NCBI RefSeq assembly: GCF_016135805.1
Contig: NZ_JADWOX010000005.1
Coordinates: 186,001-250,000, forward strand
Source: Caulobacter hibisci
GTDB lineage: Bacteria; Pseudomonadota; Alphaproteobacteria; Caulobacterales; Caulobacteraceae
Reading direction: 5' to 3'
Length of the DNA: 64,000 nucleotides
The translations under genes and the position numbers were made by a program. Shown in pieces: positions 35,676 to 42,408 of this stretch; position 1 is the stretch's first letter, and every line of letters starts with the position of its first letter. The notes beneath the pieces are model-generated. The model did no database searches. It was not told the DNA's origin and was given only the letters and a program-made list of their open reading frames with translations.

Positions 35676-35711
35676 TGATCCATACATTTACGCGGTAATG
35701 TATGGATCAAT
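35674..35711. promoter_or_regulatory. 38-bp palindrome between the MocR-type gene and DUF983 (probable operator)
   Basis: The 15-bp arms ATTGATCCATACATT and AATGTATGGATCAAT are perfect inverted repeats around an 8-base TACGCGGT spacer. It overlaps the 5' end of the MocR-type gene and lies 22 bases upstream of the DUF983 ATG. It is therefore well placed to repress one gene and control the other. It is strikingly AT-rich against its surroundings. Confidence 0.8.
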
Positions 35712-35733
35712 TTTCGGATTGTAGGTAGGGGTC

Positions 35734-36147
35734 ATGACGACCGGTCACCAGGTTTTCGATCCGCCGCCGCCGGTGATCAGCGGCCTGCGCCAGCGCTGCC
35801 CGCGCTGCGGCGAGGGCAAGCTGTTCAAGGGCTTTCTCGGCCTGGCCCCGGCCTGCGACCGCTGCGGCCTCGACTACGGCTTCGCCGAACCGGCCGACGG
35901 CCCGGCCTTCTTCGTGATGAGCGGCGTCGGCATCCTGGTCATCGCCGTCTTCGCCTGGATCGAGGTGGTCTACCGGCCGCCGATCTGGGTGCACTTCGTC
36001 ACCGTCTTCCCGGCCCTGATCGTCGGCTGTCTGGCGACCCTGCGGCCCGTGAAGGCCTGGCTGGTGGCCGCGCAGTTCGTCACCAAGGCCGAGGAAGGCA
36101 AGTTCGAGAGCCTGGGCCGCCACGACCACGATCCCAGAAGGCTCTGA
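35734..36147 (+). CDS. DUF983 family zinc-ribbon membrane protein
   Basis: A 137-aa protein with an N-terminal CxxC...CxxC ribbon (RCPRCGEGKLFKGFLGLAPACDRCGLDYGFAEPADGPAFF) and two membrane helices (VMSGVGILVIAVFAWIEVVY and VTVFPALIVGCLATLRPVKAW). This is the complete DUF983 architecture. The family has no settled function; in some proteobacteria it adjoins cytochrome oxidase assembly genes, but not here. Its divergent MocR-type neighbour and shared palindrome suggest control by a PLP-responsive regulator. The iron-permease-like gene follows after 15 bases and may be co-transcribed. Confidence 0.85.
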   Translation: MTTGHQVFDPPPPVISGLRQRCPRCGEGKLFKGFLGLAPACDRCGLDYGFAEPADGPAFFVMSGVGILVIAVFAWIEVVYRPPIWVHFVTVFPALIVGCLATLRPVKAWLVAAQFVTKAEEGKFESLGRHDHDPRRL

Positions 36148-36162
36148 ACGGAACACCGAGCT

Positions 36163-36669
36163 GTGGCGTTTGACAGCAAACGCTGGAGCCCGCCGTTGGA
36201 CAAGTTCTTCGCCAAGTTCGCCAACGCCACCGCCCAGGTGACGGGCCGCCCCGTCACCTTCCTGGCCTGCCTGGGGCTGGTGATCCTGTGGGCGGTCTCG
36301 GGGCCGATCTTCAAGTTCTCCGAGACCTGGCAGCTGGTGATCAACACCGGCACCACGATCATCACCTTCCTGATGGTGTTCCTGATCCAGAACACCCAGA
36401 ACCGCGACAGCGAGGCCGTCCAGGCCAAGCTCGACGAGCTGATCCTGACCTCGACCGCCGACAACGACTTCGTCGGCATCGAGAAGCTGTCGGAGAAGGA
36501 GCTCGACGCCTACCACGCCCAGTGCAAGGCGGCCGCCGAGCGCGCGCACGACCGGCTGGAGCAGGTCACCGCCCTGCGCGAGAAGAAGAACAAGGCGCCC
36601 GCGAAGAAGCCCGCCGCCAAGACCTCGACCGCGAAGGCCGCGCCGCGCAAGCGAGCCTCAAGAACATGA
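36163..36669 (+). CDS. Low-affinity iron permease family small membrane protein
   Basis: A 168-aa protein of the family annotated as low-affinity iron permease. It has FAKFANATAQVTGRPVTFLACLGLVILWAVSGPIFKFSETWQLVINTGTTIITFLMVFLIQNTQNRDSEAVQAKLDELI, giving two helices and the conserved NTQNRD..A...KLDEL. A Lys/Ala-rich tail ends the protein. Bacterial members are much shorter than the yeast Fet4 protein, and direct evidence for iron transport is thin, so the name should be read cautiously. The start is GTG 36163 without a strong ribosome site, which fits translation behind DUF983. Confidence 0.82.
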   Translation: MAFDSKRWSPPLDKFFAKFANATAQVTGRPVTFLACLGLVILWAVSGPIFKFSETWQLVINTGTTIITFLMVFLIQNTQNRDSEAVQAKLDELILTSTADNDFVGIEKLSEKELDAYHAQCKAAAERAHDRLEQVTALREKKNKAPAKKPAAKTSTAKAAPRKRASRT

Positions 36670-36691
36670 ACGGCAGCTACCGTCTCTGGCC

Positions 36692-37330
36692 TTAAACTGG
36701 CCTGGGTTCGCCATTGAGCGTGTCGGATATTTGAATCAAACGCTGGACTTCGGCGCGCGAGGGTTCGCGGTCCAACAGCCCATGAGCGACGGCGTTACGC
36801 ATGTCGGCCATCTGTCTAAGAAATTGGAATTCTGTTTGCGGCAATCGGCCCGTCGAGATGACGACATCGATCAACGATCGAGGACTGAGGCTCCGAGCCA
36901 TCAAATTCGGCTCGAGCCGACGGCAAATCGCTTCAAGAATCGACCAGGCCATCAAGAGCGCGGCACGAGGTGCGACATCTGTAACGCGACGCACCTCGTC
37001 CAACGCGACCCGCACCTCTTGGTTTGTCGCGATCGTCATCGGCACGCCTTCCGGCGAAGCATAGATGACTTCCAGACGCCATTCGGGATGATCTGCGAAC
37101 AGACTTTGCAGTTGCCTTACCTTAGTGTCGGCGGAGGGACTGCGGCTACGCATGACCTCGATCACCAAGGAGGGTGCACGGCCAACCGCGATAGCGTCGG
37201 GCTGAAAACCTCGTAAGAACGCTGGGAGTTGCTCTCGTTTCGGTTCGCGGATCAGCTGATAGCCCTCGCTGGCCCAACGGGCTTCGAGGCTGTCGAGCAT
37301 CGCTTGCTCATTCAATACTGCCGACGCCAT
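36692..37330 (-). CDS. AHJR-type PD-(D/E)xK-like plus HEPN-like protein, second gene of a RusA-coupled pair
   Basis: The 212-aa protein has two parts. Residues about 8-100 look like an archaeal-resolvase-type restriction-endonuclease fold: an N-terminal Glu-rich helix, FQPDAIAVG with Asp45, and LVIEVMRSRSP with Glu58. The usual lysine two residues after the Glu is Met60, so catalysis may be lost or use another residue. Residues about 115-205 are helical and carry MADMRNAVAHGLLD. That is an RxxxxH motif (Arg178, His183) as in HEPN ribonucleases. The gene begins inside TAATG of the RusA-like gene, indicating translational coupling. Base composition is visibly less GC-rich than the neighbours, suggesting transfer. 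Family names are inferred from motifs only. Confidence 0.6.
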   Translation of the reverse strand: MASAVLNEQAMLDSLEARWASEGYQLIREPKREQLPAFLRGFQPDAIAVGRAPSLVIEVMRSRSPSADTKVRQLQSLFADHPEWRLEVIYASPEGVPMTIATNQEVRVALDEVRRVTDVAPRAALLMAWSILEAICRRLEPNLMARSLSPRSLIDVVISTGRLPQTEFQFLRQMADMRNAVAHGLLDREPSRAEVQRLIQISDTLNGEPRPV

Positions 37331-37779
37331 TACGATAGCTCCTCATGAACATCGTCCGTGATCCGGACGTAGATCACTGGGTCATCGGCTTCTAGGGCTG
37401 TAACCAGGGTAATGGACGGACTTTGAAAGGCGAAGACGCGCCCCGGCTCAAATTTTTGCACCACCACTCGCTCGACGATTTCGTCATCGCTGTAAACGCA
37501 GCGTACCATGGCATCCAAGATCGGCTTCACTCGATTATCGACGTCGCCTTGCATCTCAGCGCCGGGGAAGATGAAGATCGTAACAGCAAGGGGATCGGTC
37601 AAAAGCCAAGATCCTTCAGGGAGCGCGGCCCGCGCTGCTTCCTGAATCGTTTGCTTCCAGTCACGCCTAGATCCGCTTGAGCCCTGGAGGCTGATAGCGG
37701 TGCCATGAACTACGAACTCAAAGGGCAGATTGGGTTCTAGCGACACGGCTGAATCCACGGATCGATCAAGCTTCGCCAT
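37330..37779 (-). CDS. RusA-like Holliday-junction resolvase-fold protein
   Basis: A 149-aa protein with the RusA core: MQGDVDNRVKPILDAMVRCVYSDDEIV. It supplies Asp79, Asp81, Lys85 and the Asp98-Asp99 pair, which match the acidic triad and lysine of E. coli RusA. The N-terminal strand FEFVVHGTAISLQG is longer than usual, and the C-terminus lacks the usual short basic tail. RusA proteins usually sit in lambdoid prophages and cut four-way junctions. No phage gene is present here; instead the gene is coupled by TAATG to a nuclease/HEPN-type partner. Moderately low GC suggests acquisition. The start at ATG 37777-37779 has a weak ribosome site. Confidence 0.72.
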   Translation of the reverse strand: MAKLDRSVDSAVSLEPNLPFEFVVHGTAISLQGSSGSRRDWKQTIQEAARAALPEGSWLLTDPLAVTIFIFPGAEMQGDVDNRVKPILDAMVRCVYSDDEIVERVVVQKFEPGRVFAFQSPSITLVTALEADDPVIYVRITDDVHEELS

Positions 37780-37849
37780 TTAGCGAGCTCATCGGCGTAG
37801 AAACAACCGAAGATTGCCCCCCGCCCCCCATTCCAATCCTGCGCGCGCC

Positions 37850-38161
37850 CTACTTCTTCTCGAGCAGCAGCGTGCCCTGCTTCTTCACCTGGCCGGTGAT
37901 CTTGCCGGCGATCATGCCCAGCAGGCCCGGCAGCACGATCTCGACCAGCACGACGTTGGCCGCCACGTTCAGCTTGCCGGTGATGTTTTGCCCCATGACG
38001 ATGGCCGAGAAGTCGAGCACGTCGTCGCGCCAGGCCTTGGTGACGTTGGCCAGGCCGCCGGGGATCTGGGCGCCCAGCTGCTCGAAGCCGCTCTCGATCC
38101 GCCGCTTGGCCTCGGCCACGCCGAGTTCGTGGGGGATGTTGATGGTGACAGGCTTCGACAT
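37850..38161 (-). CDS. Polyhydroxyalkanoic acid system family protein
   Basis: A 103-aa protein beginning MSKPVTINIPHELGVAEAKRRI and containing GGLANVTKAWRDDVLDFSAIVMGQNITGKLNV. These are the conserved blocks of the PHA granule-associated/PHA-system small protein family. The tail EIVLPGLLGMIAGKITGQVKKQGTLLLEKK looks amphipathic. Members are often near PHA genes or are general small granule or membrane-associated proteins; no PHA synthase is in this window. ATG 38159-38161 follows GGAG. The longer open frame upstream runs antisense to the small membrane gene and was rejected. Confidence 0.82.
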   Translation of the reverse strand: MSKPVTINIPHELGVAEAKRRIESGFEQLGAQIPGGLANVTKAWRDDVLDFSAIVMGQNITGKLNVAANVVLVEIVLPGLLGMIAGKITGQVKKQGTLLLEKK

Positions 38162-38275
38162 GGGAACTCCGACAGAGGTATTTCGCCCCTGACATAGGGA
38201 CGACATCGGCGTTCGGCTATACGTCCAGTTCTGACGCACCTGCGGCGCAGGTTGGCGAGGTCCACGGAGGAAGCC

Positions 38276-38500
38276 ATGACCGACATCGCCATGACCCAGT
38301 ACTTCGACGCTCCCGTCCGCAGCGCCCGCCGTGTTCGCGCCGGCCGTCCGGGCCGTCCGACGGGGGTCTGGGGCTCGATCTCCTATGCCGGCGTGCTGCT
38401 TGTCTGGGCCGGCCTGTTCGTGATCCGCCCGCGCCTGGCCTTGCAGGTGATGGCCCAGCGCCGCGCCGACTCGCCGATCCCGCGCTTCGACAAACGCTGA
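38276..38500 (+). CDS. Small single-pass membrane protein, 74 aa
   Basis: ATG 38276 follows ACGGAGG at ideal spacing, supporting real translation. The 74-aa product has a basic N-terminal half (RSARRVRAGRPGRP), one hydrophobic helix (SISYAGVLLVWAGLFVI) and a basic C-terminus ending RFDKR. I do not recognise a family. It is divergent from the PHA-system gene and 49 bases upstream of the epimerase gene, with which it may be co-transcribed. Confidence 0.6.
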   Translation: MTDIAMTQYFDAPVRSARRVRAGRPGRPTGVWGSISYAGVLLVWAGLFVIRPRLALQVMAQRRADSPIPRFDKR

Positions 38501-38549
38501 GCCTCTCCCCCCTCTCGCCAAAGCGTTCGAACGGCGCCAAGCCAGGGGC

Positions 38550-39563
38550 ATGAGCCGTCTCGTCGCCGTCCGCCCCGTCAGCCACCCGCTCGCCGCCCCG
38601 TTCCGCATCTCGCGCGGGGTCAAGACCGCCGCCGAGGTCGTGGTGGTCGAGATCGCCGACGGTGGACACATCGGCCGCGGCGAGAGCGTGCCCTACGCCC
38701 GCTACGGCGAGACGGTCGCCGGCGTCGAGGCGCAGCTGGCCCCCGCCGCCCGCCTGATCGCCATGGGCGGCGGCCTCGCCGAAGCCCTGGCCCTGTTGCC
38801 GGCTGGCGCGGCGCGCAACGCCCTGGACTGCGCGATCTGGGACCTGCGGGCCAAGCAGGACGGCGTCTCCGTCGCCGCCCGCACCGGCCTGGCCGTCCCG
38901 GCGTCGCTGGTCACCGCCGTCACCGTCAGCCTGGATACGCCGGACGCCATGGCCGCCGCGGCCCGCAAGGTCGCCGACGCGCCGCTGATCAAGATCAAGC
39001 TGTCGGCCGAAGATCCCGCCGCGCGCCTGGCCGCCGTGGCGCAGGCCGCCCCCGACGCCGCCCTGATCGTCGATCCCAACGAGGGCTGGACCTTCGAGAT
39101 CCTGCGCGGACTGGAAGACCAGCTGTCGCGCCTCAACATCGCCCTGGTCGAACAGCCCCTGCCGGCCGGCGAGGACGCGGCCCTGGAAGGCTACGCCCCG
39201 CCCTTCCCGATCTGCGCCGACGAGTCGGTGCACACCGCCGCCGACCTGCCGGCCTTGCGCGCCCGCTACCAGGCGGTGAACCTCAAGCTCGACAAGTCCG
39301 GCGGCCTGACCGAGGCGCTGGCGATGCTGCGGGCCGCCAAGGACCTCGGCTTCACCCTGATGACCGGCTGCATGGTCGCCTCGTCCCTGGCCATCGCGCC
39401 GGCCCTGCACCTGGCCGCCGACTGCGCCTTCGCCGACCTCGACGGACCGTGGTGGCTAAAGGAAGACCATCCCGGCGGCCTGCGGGTCGAGGCCGGACGG
39501 ATCGTGCCGCCCGCCGCGGGGTTCTGGGGGGATGGCGTCGACGCCGAGGAGCTGTGGCTGTGA
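38550..39563 (+). CDS. dgcA: L-Ala-D/L-Glu epimerase (enolase superfamily, DgcA/YcjG type)
   Basis: The 337-aa muconate-lactonizing-type enzyme has the paired lysines of IKIKLSAED on strand 2 and metal ligands in IVDPNEGW, LVEQPLP and CADESVHT. The opposite-face lysine is in NLKLDKSGG, and the C-terminal strand is MTGCMVASSLAIAPALHLA. This combination matches dipeptide epimerases that convert L-Ala-D-Glu from murein recycling to L-Ala-L-Glu. The next gene is a dicarboxylate/amino-acid symporter; a link to glutamate or murein-peptide use is plausible but inferred. The length is typical. The symbol is used in the sense of the dipeptide epimerase/DgcA clade. Confidence 0.85.
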   Translation: MSRLVAVRPVSHPLAAPFRISRGVKTAAEVVVVEIADGGHIGRGESVPYARYGETVAGVEAQLAPAARLIAMGGGLAEALALLPAGAARNALDCAIWDLRAKQDGVSVAARTGLAVPASLVTAVTVSLDTPDAMAAAARKVADAPLIKIKLSAEDPAARLAAVAQAAPDAALIVDPNEGWTFEILRGLEDQLSRLNIALVEQPLPAGEDAALEGYAPPFPICADESVHTAADLPALRARYQAVNLKLDKSGGLTEALAMLRAAKDLGFTLMTGCMVASSLAIAPALHLAADCAFADLDGPWWLKEDHPGGLRVEAGRIVPPAAGFWGDGVDAEELWL

Positions 39564-39603
39564 GGGCTTGACCCACCTCGCATAACGCCGTGCTCTGGCA
39601 GGC

Positions 39604-40896
39604 ATGACCGACGCCCTCGCCGCCGCGCCGCCCCCTCCATCTCGCAAGAACCCGCTGCAGGTCTGGTTCGGGATCTCGCTGTGGAAGCGGATCCTGGCCG
39701 CCCTCGTGGTTGGGGCCGTGGTCGGCTATGTCTGGGGCGAAGGGGCGACCAGCCTCAAATGGATCGGCGAGATCTTCGTGCGGCTGATCCGTATGATGGT
39801 GGCGCCGCTAGTGTTCGTGATCATCGCCTCGGGCGTGGCCCAGCTGGGCGACGCCAAGCGGCTGGGCGGCATCGGCGTCAAGACCATCGCCATGTACGTG
39901 CTGACCACCCTGATCGCGGTGACCATCGGCCTGATCGTCGCCAGCCTGCTCGGTCCCGGCGTCGGCGCCGATCTGCACAACGCCGCCCCCCAGGCGGTGG
40001 CCACGCCCAAGTCGCCGGCCGAGCTGTTCATCGGCATCGTGCCGCTCAATCCGATCAACGCCCTGGCCGAGGGCGAGACCCTGGCGATCATCTTCTTCGC
40101 CGTGCTGGTCGGGGCCGGGGTGATCGTGGCGGGAGAAAGCGGCGAGCCGGTCGCCAGGCTGCTGGCCAGCGCCAGCGAGGTGATGCTGCGCATCGTCGGC
40201 TTCGTGATGGAGACCGCGCCTTTCGGGGTGTTCGCCCTGATCGCCGTGGTCATGGGCACGAACGGTCCCGAGACCTTCCTGCACGTCGCCAAGCTGGGGG
40301 TCTGCGTGATCATCGGGGCGGCGATCCAAACCTTCGTCACCCACGCCGCCGTCGTGCGCCTGGGGGCCTGGCTGCCGCTGCTGCCGTTCTATCGCGGCTG
40401 CATGGACGCGATCCTCGTGGGCTTCTCCACCTCGTCCAGCTCGGCCACCCTGCCGGTGGCGATCCGGGTGGCCGAGGACAATCTGGGCATCAAGCCGTCG
40501 GTGTCCTCCACCGTCCTGCCGCTGGGGGCGACCATCGGCATGGACGGCACGGCGATGTACGTGGCCATGCTGACCCTGTTCGCCGCCCAGGCCTTCGGCG
40601 TGCACCTGACCCTGGCCGACTACGCCCTGGTGGCGGTGACCACCACCATCGTCGCCATGGGCGTGGCCCCGGTGCCTTCGGGCTCGCTATTCGTGCTGGC
40701 GGCGGTGCTGGCGACCATCGGCATCGGCCCGACCCAGACGGCGATCATCGTCGGCTTCATCCTGCCCTTCGACCGCATCCTCGACATGATCCGCACCGTG
40801 CCGAACGTGACCTGCGACCTGTCGATCGCCACGGCCGTGGCGCGGTGGGAGAAGGAGATCGATGTCGAGGCGTATCTGTCGAAGAAGGACGTGTGA
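39604..40896 (+). CDS. Dicarboxylate/amino acid:cation symporter (DAACS family)
   Basis: A 430-aa inner-membrane carrier of the DctA/GltP family. The helical hairpin 1 motif is present as VGFSTSSSSATLPVAIRVAEDNLGI. It is followed by SSTVLPLGATIGMDGTAMYVAM (the substrate and sodium site, NMDGT-like) and the late PFDRILDMIRTVPNVTCDLSIATAVA. It would import C4-dicarboxylates, glutamate or aspartate with sodium or protons. The Asp-Arg-x-x-D segment PFDRILDM is present, but the amino-acid/dicarboxylate choice cannot be settled by eye. It is 40 bases after the dipeptide epimerase gene, on the same strand. A large inverted repeat follows its stop. Confidence 0.9.
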   Translation: MTDALAAAPPPPSRKNPLQVWFGISLWKRILAALVVGAVVGYVWGEGATSLKWIGEIFVRLIRMMVAPLVFVIIASGVAQLGDAKRLGGIGVKTIAMYVLTTLIAVTIGLIVASLLGPGVGADLHNAAPQAVATPKSPAELFIGIVPLNPINALAEGETLAIIFFAVLVGAGVIVAGESGEPVARLLASASEVMLRIVGFVMETAPFGVFALIAVVMGTNGPETFLHVAKLGVCVIIGAAIQTFVTHAAVVRLGAWLPLLPFYRGCMDAILVGFSTSSSSATLPVAIRVAEDNLGIKPSVSSTVLPLGATIGMDGTAMYVAMLTLFAAQAFGVHLTLADYALVAVTTTIVAMGVAPVPSGSLFVLAAVLATIGIGPTQTAIIVGFILPFDRILDMIRTVPNVTCDLSIATAVARWEKEIDVEAYLSKKDV

Positions 40897-40908
40897 GGCC
40901 GGCGAAAG

Positions 40909-41016
40909 CCCCCTCCGGCCCTCCGGGCCACCTCCCCCAGAGGGGGAGGATCTAGAAGCGCCGCGCCAACAAGATGCTCCCCCTCTGGGGGAGCTGTCGC
41001 GGTGCGACTGAGGGGG
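40909..41016. repeat. Dispersed inverted repeat (copy 2 of 2, reversed orientation relative to 13066-13169)
   Basis: CCCCCTCCGGCCCTCCGGGC, CACCTCCCCCAGAGGGGGAG, a variable centre of about 18 bases, GCTCCCCCTCTGGGGGAGC and GTCGCGGTGCGACTGAGGGGG follow each other. It is the reverse complement of the element at 13066, with only the centre and a few bases changed. It lies between convergent dctA-like and murB genes, where it can act as a terminator for both. Confidence 0.85.
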
Positions 41017-41023
41017 CCGGCCG

Positions 41024-41932
41024 TCAGGCCGGACGCCCGATCCGCTTGATTTCCCAGTCCAGCTGCCCCCCGGTCTTGGCCAGCACGTCGGCGCGGACGG
41101 TGTCGCCCAGGCCTTCCAGGTCGGCCGCCGAGGCCTCGCCGGTGTTGATCAGGAAGTTGCTGTGCAGCGGGCTGAACATCGCCCCGCCGAACGGCTTGCC
41201 GCGCCAGCCGGCCTCGTCGACCAGTTTCCACGACGAGTGACCCGGCGGGTTCTTGAAGGTCGAGCCGCCGGTCTTTTCGCGGATCGGCTGGGTGGTCTCG
41301 CGACGCGACGTGATCTCGCTCATGCGCGCCTTGATCGCCGCCGGCTCGTCGGCGGCTCCCTCGTAGATCGCATCAAGCACGATGACCGTCTCGCCGTCCT
41401 GCAGGGCGCTGTGACGGTAGGTGTAGTGCAGGTCCTCGACCGGCAGTTCACTCACCTGGCCGGCGCGGTCCATGACGCGCACCGACTTGACCACGTTGAC
41501 GGTCTCCGAGCCGTAGCAGCCGGCGTTCATGATCACCGCGCCGCCGATCGTGCCGGGGATGCCGGCGTAGAACTCCAGCCCCGCGATGCCGGCTTCCGCC
41601 GCCTTGCGGGCGAGGATGGCGTCGGGAACGGCCGAGCCGGCCTTGATCCGATTGTCGCCCAGGGCCTCGACGCCGTTGAAGCCCTTGCCCAGGCGGATGA
41701 TCACGCCCTCGACGCCGCCGTCGCGGACCAGCAGGTTCGAGCCGACGCCGATGGCCATCACCGGCACGGCCGGATCCAGGGCCTTCAGGAAGTCGGCCAG
41801 ATCCTGCTCGTCGGCCGGCAGGAACACCACGTCGGCCGGCCCGCCGACGCGGAACCAGGTGAACGGGGCCAAGGCCTCGTCGATCAGCAGCTTGCCGCGT
41901 ACGGCGGGGAGATTGACTTTCCAGGCGGTCAT
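41024..41932 (-). CDS. murB: MurB, UDP-N-acetylenolpyruvoylglucosamine reductase
   Basis: The 302-aa FAD enzyme reduces UDP-GlcNAc-enolpyruvate to UDP-MurNAc in the cytoplasm. FAD-binding blocks are [43 protein letters not shown] and [24 protein letters not shown]. Catalytic [10 protein letters not shown] and the C-terminal [19 protein letters not shown] are present, as in type II (short) MurB. Its ATG overlaps the stop of the upstream small gene as ATGA. It is the last gene of murC-orf-murB and is not followed by ddl or ftsQ. Confidence 0.95.
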   Translation of the reverse strand: MTAWKVNLPAVRGKLLIDEALAPFTWFRVGGPADVVFLPADEQDLADFLKALDPAVPVMAIGVGSNLLVRDGGVEGVIIRLGKGFNGVEALGDNRIKAGSAVPDAILARKAAEAGIAGLEFYAGIPGTIGGAVIMNAGCYGSETVNVVKSVRVMDRAGQVSELPVEDLHYTYRHSALQDGETVIVLDAIYEGAADEPAAIKARMSEITSRRETTQPIREKTGGSTFKNPPGHSSWKLVDEAGWRGKPFGGAMFSPLHSNFLINTGEASAADLEGLGDTVRADVLAKTGGQLDWEIKRIGRPA

Positions 41933-42408
41933 TTGTCGAAGAAATCTTGAATTTGTTGAAGACGTTGAAGGTTCTTAGCCGATTGGCGCGATCTCCAAGC
42001 GGCATCGACGCGGCCGAGGAGTTCCTCTTGCACCCGACTCGTAGAGACATGATGCGCTAAAGCCATGAGGCCTATGTCTGTGCTCGGCTTTGTCAGCAGC
42101 TCCAAAACGCCCTCCGGATCGATCACGACGTCGCCTTGCTCGACAAGGCTCGGCGCCCAGCTTTCCGTGACCTTCACGAACAGTGCTTCGAGCACGACTG
42201 CTGGGTCAGAGCTCTCGACGAGAAGATCGACATCGTCCTTCTCGCTGTAGGTCAGCCTCAAGCTTTCGGCGTCCGCGCCCAGGCTAATCCTGTAGCCGCC
42301 GCGATCAGGGCCATCGCAATTCGCTAGAAGGTCGATCGGCGCTCCCATGACCGTGGCGATGCGGTGCATTTCATCGCGTAGGTCGGTCAGGGAGATCGTT
42401 TGATTCAC
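41929..42408 (-). CDS. Small Imm63-like (immunity-protein-like) gene inserted between murC and murB
   Basis: A 159-aa acidic protein overlapping both neighbours by four bases (GTGA with murC, ATGA with murB). It reads [50 protein letters not shown]. The pattern is an acidic beta region followed by a helix, and it resembles polymorphic-toxin immunity proteins of the Imm63 kind. A helical tail includes [20 protein letters not shown]. The resemblance is by eye and could be wrong. Base composition is clearly less GC-rich than murC and murB. No toxin gene adjoins it. It may instead be a small regulator or accessory gene of cell-wall synthesis. Confidence 0.5.
   Translation of the reverse strand: MNQTISLTDLRDEMHRIATVMGAPIDLLANCDGPDRGGYRISLGADAESLRLTYSEKDDVDLLVESSDPAVVLEALFVKVTESWAPSLVEQGDVVIDPEGVLELLTKPSTDIGLMALAHHVSTSRVQEELLGRVDAAWRSRQSAKNLQRLQQIQDFFDK

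Noticed and set aside
37850-38671. 273-codon minus-strand frame containing the PHA-system gene
   Set aside because: Only its last 103 codons match the family, with a ribosome site at ATG 38161; the rest is antisense to the small membrane gene and the start of the epimerase gene.
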